Part shown: positions 1 through 4,475 of the stretch, in pieces
Numbering within the stretch: the first letter of the stretch is position 1
Layout: each line of letters begins with the position of its first letter
Assembly (NCBI GenBank): GCA_030040175.1
Contig: JASHUF010000386.1
Coordinates: 1-6,222 of the forward strand
Direction: 5' to 3'
Source of the DNA: Acidobacteriaceae bacterium
GTDB taxonomy: Bacteria; Acidobacteriota; Terriglobia; Terriglobales; Acidobacteriaceae
Length of the DNA: 6,222 nucleotides
The notes under the pieces: generated by a model
The model's input: the letters and a program-made list of their open reading frames with translations, nothing else
Told to the model about the DNA's origin: nothing
Databases searched by the model: none
Translations under genes and position numbers: made by a program

Positions 1-54
1 CGATGAGAAAACGCGCCTCAGAGGCTAAAGGCCGCGATTTTGCGCAGCTTTTGC

Positions 55-127
55 GGCACGGCTGAAGCCATGCCCTGATACAAGACTCCTCCCTACCTTT
101 TTTCAGCAAGCTCTCAAGCCGTGCCCT
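55..127. repeat. REP-like imperfect palindrome plus second half-site
   Basis: Positions 55-63 (GGCACGGCT) and 66-74 (AGCCATGCC) form a 9-bp inverted repeat with one mismatch and a two-base loop. The right half recurs as AAGCCGTGCCCT at 116-127, against AAGCCATGCCCT at 65/66-76, about 50 bp apart. The following bases are also alike (a short A-rich tail in both copies). This looks like a small dispersed intergenic palindrome family. From memory, similar units are scattered in Acidobacteriota genomes; I could not check this. It could also be the end of a rho-independent terminator for a gene to the left, but the T run at 98-103 lies too far from the stem. Confidence 0.45.
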
Positions 128-201
128 CTCAAAACGCCATGGATGCAACCAGTTCTAGCGTCATTCCCACCCATGGCCTTGAATGCATACGCAGGAGGGC
201 G

Positions 202-230
202 CGGGTTGCCGCATCGACGCACGCAACCCG
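202..230. repeat. Perfect 8-bp inverted repeat, possible leader stem-loop
   Basis: CGGGTTGC (202-209) and GCAACCCG (223-230) are perfectly complementary across a 13-base loop. A weaker outer pair, GCAGG (191-195) with CCTGC (249-253), could extend the fold. No T run follows on either strand, so a simple intrinsic terminator is unlikely. It lies about 250 bp before the 453-residue gene and could be a structured leader, an operator, or chance in GC-rich DNA. Confidence 0.4.
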
Positions 231-466
231 TTCGCCGGGAGATGATCGCCTGCAGGAGAAACTAAACCTGACCTCACAGAATCAGATGACAAAAGCCGAT
301 TTCCCGCCCCAAGAGACTGGTTCCGAGCCGCCGGTGGTTGAGGAATGGCGATTGAAGAGGGACGATGGGGAGGTTAACAATGGCTGTCAGCGGATTACAT
401 CGTCCATGATCGCGGCAAGACTCCTGCTCGCCGGGCCCTGACGGGCGCGGTTGACCTTGCACTGAC

Positions 467-473
467 GAGGAGA
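467..473 (+). promoter_or_regulatory. Shine-Dalgarno site of the 453-residue gene
   Basis: GAGGAGA sits six bases before the ATG at 480. It is the best-placed ribosome binding site in the neighbourhood and supports the chosen start. Confidence 0.8.
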
Positions 474-479
474 CATTCC

Positions 480-1841
480 ATGGCATCCACCGAAAAGCTC
501 ACCATTCATCAAAAGGCGCTCCAAATCAATCTCGATCCGGCCAGCTACGGCTCCTTCGCCGAGATTGGCGCCGGCCAGGAGGTGGCGCGATGGTTCCTGG
601 TGGTCGGAGGCGCCTCCGGGACCGTTGCCAAATCGATCTCTGCGTATGACAAGGAGGTCAGCGACGATTTGTATGGTTCCGGTGCACGGTACGTTTCCCA
701 AGAGCGCCTCGCAGCCATGCTCGATCGGGAATGGACTCAACTCATCAGCCAATTGAACAAAAGCCGCGGGTCGAATACGCGTTTCTTTTCGTTTGTGGAT
801 ACCATCTCCGCGCGCAACTACGCCGGAACCAATGAGCCTCACGGCTGGGTGGGCTTGCGCTTCCAATTGCAACCCGGCGGCCAGGCGAACGACGTCGTTC
901 TTCATGTCAACATGCTGGATCTTTCAAACCCTCTGGAGCAAGAGGCGATCGGCATCCTGGGTGTGAACCTGATCCACGCTGCTTTCTATCAATTGAAGAC
1001 GGAAGAATCCTTCTTCGCGAATGTTGCCGAGGGGTTGGAAAAACGCATTGAAATTGACTACGCGGAAGTGCGCGGGCCTGCCTTCGAAGGATGGGATCAG
1101 CGTGCGCTTCTGGTCCAACTGGTGCGCGCAGGTCTTGCTGAGGCCGTCTGTTTTCCGTCAAGCGGACCGCCTGCGCCGCCTATCGACGTTCTCCACAAAA
1201 GAGATGTCGTGCTCGCGCCGGGATCGTTCGAGCATACGGATCCCGCTCATGCGGCAATCCATGAACGATTGTTGGCTTCGGGGGTCGAGCAACTCCGCAA
1301 AGAGCTAGATGAAAAGGCGCCTGCGCCCAGCGGCTTCTTCTGCCTCTCGGCAATGCCGCTCAGAGATATTGATCCGCCTCCGGAAATCTCGGACCTGCTG
1401 GAACGGATTGACGCCCTTCACATGCGCACCCAGTGTTGCAGCGGAGTCCTGGTGTTTCGCGAACGAGAACTGTATAGCATGACCGCTCTGGTCAACCGCT
1501 ACACCAAGGAACATGTCCGCTTCATCCTCGGCCTATCTCTTATCGTTCGCGTTTGGGATTATCGCTACACAACCCTTGCCGGCAGCTTCCTTGAAGCTTT
1601 GTCGCGCCTCCTGGCGCAGAACGTCCGCATTTATGCATATCCGATGAGCTCAAGGGACCTCGAAGAAACCATGAAAAATGTCTCATCAACCGAAGACTGG
1701 AAATGGACGGATACGGACGGATGGGTATCTGCCTCTCAGCTTCATCGTGCTCCGCCGCTCGGTCACCTTTATGACTATCTTCTCGCAAGCAATTTCCTCG
1801 TGCCCATGCCGATTCCGGGAGCATTGACAAGCGACGAGTAG
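480..1841 (+). CDS. Conserved hypothetical protein, soluble, 453 residues
   Basis: Function unknown. The protein has no signal peptide, no clear membrane segment and no nucleotide-binding loop that I recognise. The N-terminal part is the most distinctive: residues 25-57 contain SFAEIGAGQEVARWF, then a Gly/Ala-rich VVGGASGTVAKSISAYD. Further conserved-looking blocks are FFSFVDTISARNY (102-114), HGWVGLRF (121-128), a hydrophobic GILGVNLIHAAFY segment (158-170), LAGSFLEALSRLL (366-378), and a C-terminal PPLGHLYDYLLASNFL (425-440). From memory these blocks match a widespread bacterial family of roughly 450-490 residues that carries inconsistent transferred names (TonB receptor, nicotinate-nucleotide adenylyltransferase). 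Nothing in the sequence supports either name: no beta-barrel features and no HxGH motif are seen. The ATG at 480 follows a strong GAGGAGA. The gene stands alone, and its base composition looks less GC-rich than that of the kinases. The reading frame is certain; the role is not. Confidence 0.85.
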   Translation: MASTEKLTIHQKALQINLDPASYGSFAEIGAGQEVARWFLVVGGASGTVAKSISAYDKEVSDDLYGSGARYVSQERLAAMLDREWTQLISQLNKSRGSNTRFFSFVDTISARNYAGTNEPHGWVGLRFQLQPGGQANDVVLHVNMLDLSNPLEQEAIGILGVNLIHAAFYQLKTEESFFANVAEGLEKRIEIDYAEVRGPAFEGWDQRALLVQLVRAGLAEAVCFPSSGPPAPPIDVLHKRDVVLAPGSFEHTDPAHAAIHERLLASGVEQLRKELDEKAPAPSGFFCLSAMPLRDIDPPPEISDLLERIDALHMRTQCCSGVLVFRERELYSMTALVNRYTKEHVRFILGLSLIVRVWDYRYTTLAGSFLEALSRLLAQNVRIYAYPMSSRDLEETMKNVSSTEDWKWTDTDGWVSASQLHRAPPLGHLYDYLLASNFLVPMPIPGALTSDE

Positions 1842-1929
1842 ATGCGCGGCTTTGCAAACTGCCGCCCGCGCGGATCAGCCGAAGCTTGCGGCGAGACGAG
1901 AGGATCTTTGCGCCGTGTGCGCAAACATG

Positions 1930-1941
1930 TTCCGGCCGGAA
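1930..1941. repeat. 12-bp perfect palindrome
   Basis: TTCCGGCCGGAA is a perfect palindrome without a spacer, about 90 bp after the stop codon of the 453-residue gene. It could be a dimeric-regulator site or a chance GC-rich palindrome. There is no T run beside it. Confidence 0.4.
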
Positions 1942-2010
1942 GGGGTCAGTAGATGCCGTGCCTGATTCGGTTCAATCGCCGATGACCGATTGGGCGACCG
2001 GGCAATGTCC

Positions 2011-2076
2011 GGTCTAGGCCCTGTCCAGGCTCTGTCCAGGCTCGGTCCAGGCCCTGTCCAGGCTGTGTCTATGCGA
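2011..2076. repeat. Tandem 11-bp repeats, five units plus a decayed sixth
   Basis: Units begin at 2011, 2022, 2033, 2044 and 2055, with consensus (T/G)GTCCAGGC(T/C)C. Units 2 and 3 are identical. The first unit differs at one base of the core (TCTAGGC), and a sixth at 2066-2076 has decayed to TGTCTATGC plus two bases. The array follows an inverted repeat, GACCGG-N7-CCGGTC (1996-2014), whose right arm runs into the first unit. An 11-bp period is close to one helical turn, so all units face the same side of the DNA. Possible roles are a multi-site protein-binding array or slippage-prone repeats without function. Confidence 0.75.
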
Positions 2077-2101
2077 TTTTGGGCAACGCGGTGCAACGCC
2101 A

Positions 2102-2206
2102 AAGTACTCTGCATCAGCGGACAGGGATTCCGGTTCCAGTTGGGGTAATCCAATCAAACGCGGGGTAACCTGCAGGGGATGAGCACTTAAGTACTATTGA
2201 TCCCCT
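2102..2206 (+). promoter_or_regulatory. Motif cluster upstream of the pilin gene
   Basis: Several exact short repeats lie together. AAGTACT occurs at 2102-2108 and 2189-2195. GGGGTAA occurs at 2142-2148 and 2162-2168, exactly 20 bp apart (two helical turns). AGGGGAT (2174-2180) faces ATCCCCT (2200-2206) as a 7-bp inverted repeat. Between those arms lies the 8-bp palindrome ACTTAAGT (2185-2192), nearly concentric with them. The cluster ends about 100 bp before the pilin ATG, where operators and activator sites are expected. No regulator can be named. Confidence 0.45.
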
Positions 2207-2225
2207 AATGGATGTAGAGTTCAAT
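2197..2225 (+). promoter_or_regulatory. Weak sigma-70-like promoter candidate for the pilin gene
   Basis: TTGATC (2197-2202) and TTCAAT (2220-2225) are separated by 17 bp. Each matches four of six consensus bases. The -35 candidate overlaps the right arm of the 2174-2206 inverted repeat, so a protein bound there could block or assist polymerase. The predicted 5' leader would be about 75 bases and contains two CGCGCGAG copies (2253-2260, 2270-2277). This is a guess by eye. Confidence 0.25.
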
Positions 2226-2295
2226 GGTTCGAAAGTGGCAGTTCCCGGCAAGCGCGCGAGGGGCTGAGCCGCGCGAGTCTAATTTCCCCTATACC

Positions 2296-2301
2296 GGAGA
2301 G
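2296..2301 (+). promoter_or_regulatory. Shine-Dalgarno site of the pilin gene
   Basis: GGAGAG lies seven bases before the ATG at 2309 and fixes this start. Confidence 0.7.
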
Positions 2302-2308
2302 ACCGCGA

Positions 2309-2494
2309 ATGAAATCCTTATTGCAGTATCTATGCCTGAAAGCGTACGACCAGATCAACAATCAGGAAGGTCAGGATCTGGTTGAATATGCACTGACGAT
2401 TGTCTTGGTTGCACTCGCATGCGTAGCAGGCATCAACAACGTTGCGTCGGCAATCAACACCATATTCAGCAACATCAGCGCTACGCTTTCCTGA
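2309..2494 (+). CDS. flp: Flp/Fap-type pilin subunit, 61 residues
   Basis: Small type IVb prepilin of the Flp family, the structural subunit of Tad/Flp pili, which are thin surface fibres used for adhesion and biofilm formation. Residues 1-21 are a short leader ending NNQEG. The sequence GQDLVEY (21-27) fits the Flp processing rule G/XXXXEY, so a prepilin peptidase should cut after Gly21 and leave a 40-residue mature pilin with Glu26-Tyr27 conserved. Residues 28-47 (ALTIVLVALACVAGINNVAS) form the hydrophobic helix that anchors the precursor in the inner membrane and packs in the fibre core. The length is normal for the family. No prepilin peptidase, CpaB, secretin, TadA ATPase, TadB/C or TadE pseudopilin gene lies beside it; the next gene faces it from the other strand. 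It may be a stand-alone major pilin served by a distant tad locus, or a stray paralogue. The stop codon lies inside a 7-bp stem-loop. Confidence 0.93.
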   Translation: MKSLLQYLCLKAYDQINNQEGQDLVEYALTIVLVALACVAGINNVASAINTIFSNISATLS

Positions 2495-2504
2495 GCACAG
2501 GAAA
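2487..2504 (+). repeat. Stem-loop across the pilin stop codon
   Basis: TTTCCTG (2487-2493) and CAGGAAA (2498-2504) pair perfectly around AGCA. The TGA stop at 2492-2494 lies in the stem. No T run follows, so termination by this hairpin alone is doubtful; protection of the mRNA 3' end is possible. Confidence 0.4.
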
Positions 2505-2541
2505 TACAGATTGAGATCGCCCTCCGCGCGTGGCTGCGGTT

Positions 2542-2582
2542 GGAGCTTCCGGCGTGCGCCCTGCGCAGGCAGAGCACGCTCC
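2542..2582 (+). terminator. GC-rich nested stem-loop downstream of the pilin gene
   Basis: GCGTGC (2552-2557) pairs with GCACGC (2574-2579) around a 10-bp palindrome, CCTGCGCAGG (2560-2569). GGAG (2542-2545) and CTCC (2579-2582) can add outer pairs. It lies about 50-90 bases after the pilin stop and is the most stable-looking fold on that transcript. Only a four-T run follows, at 2596-2599, too far for a classical intrinsic terminator. The terminator role is tentative. Confidence 0.3.
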
Positions 2583-2592
2583 GCCATCTACG

Positions 2593-2701
2593 GCATTTTC
2601 TGAGTTACTGTATCCTTTTCATTTCCTCGTAAGGCCGCCGCTCCCTGTTGGTCGCGTCGACCCTGCCTTCCGTCTTCGGGATACAGCTACTCAGAAAATG
2701 C
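2593..2701. repeat. Inverted-repeat module 1 (109 bp)
   Basis: The left arm at 2593-2615 and right arm at 2679-2701 are complementary over 23 positions with two adjacent mismatches (2606-2607 against 2687-2688). The outer 13 bp, starting GCATTTTCTGAGT, are perfect. The 63-base interior can fold further: AAGGC (2631-2635) with GCCTT (2665-2669), and a small hairpin GGTCG-CGT-CGACC (2650-2662). The whole could extrude or be transcribed as one long hairpin between the convergent pilin and kinase genes. No T run flanks it. It resembles a miniature mobile or REP-type intergenic element; a structured RNA or bidirectional 3' end signal is the alternative. Confidence 0.7.
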
Positions 2702-2708
2702 GTTAAGA

Positions 2709-2822
2709 CATTTCTCCTTCGGATATAGCTATAGCTGTTTTCGGCGCTTTCCGGGGTGCCGATTTCTTGTTGAAATCGGCACGTGACCGCGGTGGCTTCG
2801 GTGTACAGCAGAAGGAGAAATG
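2709..2822. repeat. Inverted-repeat module 2 (114 bp), next to the kinase stop
   Basis: CATTTCTCCTTC (2709-2720) and GAAGGAGAAATG (2811-2822) are perfect 12-bp inverted repeats. GCTGT (2734-2738) and ACAGC (2805-2809) can pair inside them. Near the centre lies the perfect hairpin at 2756-2782, so the module can fold as one long interrupted stem. The left half also holds the palindrome TATAGCTATA (2724-2733). The module begins seven bases after module 1 and ends two bases before the kinase stop codon, so it makes up the kinase mRNA's immediate 3' untranslated region. Confidence 0.65.
2756..2782 (-). terminator. Perfect 11-bp stem-loop after the kinase operon
   Basis: GTGCCGATTTC (2756-2766) pairs perfectly with GAAATCGGCAC (2772-2782) around a five-base loop. 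It lies 42 bases after the kinase stop codon in the direction of transcription, where a terminator or mRNA-stabilising hairpin belongs. The bases after it on the minus strand are GC- and A-rich and not a U run, so it is not a canonical intrinsic terminator. It may work with Rho, or simply be the core of inverted-repeat module 2. Confidence 0.5.
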
Positions 2823-2824
2823 CT

Positions 2825-4441
2825 TCAGAGGATGGCCTGGAGCATCGAGCGGCTGCGGGCGACCGGCTGTGCTTCGTGCTCCAGGCCGTTCGACTCGGCG
2901 GCGCCAGCGGACGCATTTGCCGCACCGCTTACGGGCAGAAAGACCCGGAAGCAGGTGGCGCAGTGGGAGCCGCGGCGAAAGCTGCGGCAGGTGATGCGCC
3001 CGTCGTACTTCTGGATAATCCCCTTGCTGATCCACAATCCCAGCCCGGTGCCCTTGGCCGCCTTGGTGCTGAAGAAGGGCTGAAACAGCCGGCGCAAATC
3101 CTCCGGGCGGATGCCGGCGCCGGTGTCGACTATGGAAATGGCGGTGCCGCGCACGTGCCGCGTCCAATCTGTGGCTTCGCGCACGTAAACGCCCATCACC
3201 CCGCCCTCGGGCATGGCCTGGATGGCATTGCCGATGAGATTCAGAAATACCTGGCGCAGCTCTACCGGAAATCCCTGGACCATGCACGCAACAAAATAGC
3301 GCTTGCGCAGCGCAATGTGATTCGCCTGCAGCGTGCGCTCCTGCAAAGTGAGCACTTCGTCGAGCAGCTCCGGAACCACCACCGCGATGGGCTGCTTCGA
3401 TTCGCGATAAAAGCTCAGAGTTTGCCGCGTGATATGGCTTACGCGCTGCAGTTCCTGCTCGGCCAGGTCGGCGCAGCGGCGCGCTTCTTCGTCGAGCGAG
3501 GGGTGGTTGCGCAGCAGATAAAAGATGTTCGTGATCGCCGCCAGCGGGTTGTTCACCTCGTGCGCGATGATGCCGGCGACGCGGCCCATGGCTGCCAGTT
3601 TCTCCGTCTCGCGCAGCGTCTCTTCCGCGCGCAGCTCGGCGGTAATGTCGCGGCCCACCTCGAGAACGGCGTTGTTCTCGTCGTTCACGGTTTTGCGGCA
3701 TGCGATCACGAGCTCGGTCCCATCCTTGGTCTTCTGGATGAGATTGCCCTGCCACGAGCCGTGCTCGCCCAGCTGCTTCCTGATCTCTTCCCGCGGAACG
3801 GGAAACACGGTGTGCAATACCTGATGAATGTTGTGCCCCACCACCTCGTCGCGCCGCCATCCGTACAGGGCCTCGGCGCCCGCGTTCCAGAATTGGATCA
3901 GATCGTCCTGGTCGCGCACCATGATGGCCTCGGAGGCGATCTCCAGCAACTCCGCGCGCATGCGAAACTGGGCCTCGCTCTTCCGCAGTTCGTCGGTGCG
4001 CTCGGCCACGCGCCGCTCCAGGTCGCGGTTCAGGGTCTCGAGCATGCGCGTCTTGCGGTAAAGCTCCACGAAGATTCCGACCTTGGCACGCAGCACCTCG
4101 GGAATCACCGGCACGGAGATGTAATCCACCGCGCCGCTGCGGTAACCCTGAATCCGGTCCGAATCCGTCAGGTGCACGCCGGAGATGAAGATGATCGCCG
4201 TCTTCTGGAATCGCGGATGCTGGCGGATGACGTCGGCCAGCTCGAAGCCGTCCACTTCGGGCATGCTCACGTCCATCAGCACCACGGCCACATCGTTCTT
4301 GAGCAGAATGTTCAACGCCTCCCTGGCGGAGGTCGCCTTCATCAGGTTTTCGCCCAGATGGGCAAGGATCACCTCGTAGCTGAGGAGCTTGGCCGGCTGG
4401 TCGTCCACCATCAAGATGTTGACTTTGTCGTCGGTTGTCAT
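2825..4441 (-). CDS. REC-PAS hybrid sensor histidine kinase, 538 residues
   Basis: Cytoplasmic two-component kinase with an N-terminal receiver. Residues 7-125 are the receiver, with acidic pair Asp13-Asp14, phospho-acceptor Asp57 (VLMDVSMPEVDG) and Ser87. The usual active-site Lys is Val110 (YISVPV). Residues 128-158 are a charged coiled linker (RRVAERTDELRKSEAQF). Residues 160-268 are a PAS domain ending in EVGRDITAE. HisKA follows, with H-box His294 (IIAHEVNNPLAAI). The HATPase domain has its N-box at 400-408 (Asn405), G1 DTGAGI (439-444), an F-box around 452-460, and G2 KGTGLGLWIS (463-472). No membrane segment is present, so it senses an internal signal through PAS or acts on a partner's output. 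About 35 low-complexity residues end the protein. ATG 4441 has AGGAG seven bases before it. It is the second gene of an operon with the triple-receiver hybrid kinase and could take phosphate from it on Asp57. The specific signal is unknown. Confidence 0.93.
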   Translation of the reverse strand: MTTDDKVNILMVDDQPAKLLSYEVILAHLGENLMKATSAREALNILLKNDVAVVLMDVSMPEVDGFELADVIRQHPRFQKTAIIFISGVHLTDSDRIQGYRSGAVDYISVPVIPEVLRAKVGIFVELYRKTRMLETLNRDLERRVAERTDELRKSEAQFRMRAELLEIASEAIMVRDQDDLIQFWNAGAEALYGWRRDEVVGHNIHQVLHTVFPVPREEIRKQLGEHGSWQGNLIQKTKDGTELVIACRKTVNDENNAVLEVGRDITAELRAEETLRETEKLAAMGRVAGIIAHEVNNPLAAITNIFYLLRNHPSLDEEARRCADLAEQELQRVSHITRQTLSFYRESKQPIAVVVPELLDEVLTLQERTLQANHIALRKRYFVACMVQGFPVELRQVFLNLIGNAIQAMPEGGVMGVYVREATDWTRHVRGTAISIVDTGAGIRPEDLRRLFQPFFSTKAAKGTGLGLWISKGIIQKYDGRITCRSFRRGSHCATCFRVFLPVSGAANASAGAAESNGLEHEAQPVARSRSMLQAIL

Positions 4442-4448
4442 CCCACGT

Positions 4449-4453
4449 CTCCT
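4449..4453 (-). promoter_or_regulatory. Shine-Dalgarno site of the REC-PAS kinase
   Basis: On the minus strand AGGAG stands seven bases before ATG 4441, inside the 34-bp gap after the upstream kinase stop. It supports this start and independent translation within one operon. Confidence 0.75.
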
Positions 4454-4475
4454 GGGCCCTGGGACTCTCTTCCAT

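Larger units (their letters stand above)
1..466. other. Noncoding region before the 453-residue gene
   Basis: No convincing gene is seen here. A 20-codon reading frame at 3-65 runs into the palindrome at 55-74. A GTG-started frame at 121-441 has low-complexity, unrecognisable content and no good ribosome binding site. The stretch holds the REP-like palindrome and half-site (55-127), a six-T run at 98-103, and a stem-loop at 202-230. A poor sigma-70-like pair, TTGAAG (352-357) and TAACAA (375-380) with 17 bp between, could drive the downstream gene, but it matches consensus weakly. Confidence 0.6.
1842..2308. other. 467-bp noncoding gap before the pilin gene
   Basis: No gene is supported here. 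A minus-strand frame at 1875-2153 translates the tandem repeats and resembles nothing. The gap holds a 12-bp palindrome (1930-1941), an inverted repeat GACCGG/CCGGTC (1996-2001 and 2009-2014), the 11-bp tandem repeats (2011-2065), two GCAACGC copies 10 bp apart (2083-2089, 2093-2099), and the motif cluster at 2102-2206. No clear T-tailed terminator follows the 453-residue gene: the GCGCGG/CCGCGC pair soon after its stop codon has a long loop and no T run. Confidence 0.65.

Noticed and set aside
3..65. A 20-codon ATG frame at the left edge
   Set aside because: It is very short and ends inside the palindrome. Nothing shows that it is translated; it could be the tail of a frame from outside only if read without the ATG.
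121..441. A 106-codon GTG-started frame on the plus strand
   Set aside because: It starts inside the REP-like half-site, has no good ribosome binding site and no recognisable content.
1844..1872. The GCGCGG/CCGCGC pair just after the 453-residue gene as a terminator
   Set aside because: The loop is long, the stem is six pairs, and there is no T run.
2011..2076. The 11-bp tandem repeats as a CRISPR array
   Set aside because: Units are directly adjacent and only 11 bp long, without unique spacers or cas genes.
1875..2153. A 92-codon minus-strand frame with repeated Ala-Trp-Thr-Gly-Pro
   Set aside because: The repeats come from translating the 11-bp tandem DNA repeat. There is no start signal and no family resemblance.
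2235..2252. A sigma-54-like element, TGGCAG...GGCA, before the pilin gene
   Set aside because: The GG and GC dinucleotides are 9 bp apart where the -24/-12 promoter needs 10, and the TTGC core is missing.
2820..3083. A plus-strand 87-codon frame with an apparently perfect AAGGAG site before ATG 2820
   Set aside because: The AAGGAG belongs to the right arm of inverted-repeat module 2, and the frame is antisense to the kinase ATPase domain.
2703..4475. A 590-codon minus-strand frame overlapping the REC-PAS kinase
   Set aside because: It is an off-frame reading of GC-rich coding DNA rich in Arg, Gly and Ala. The overlapping frame shows full receiver, PAS and kinase motifs.
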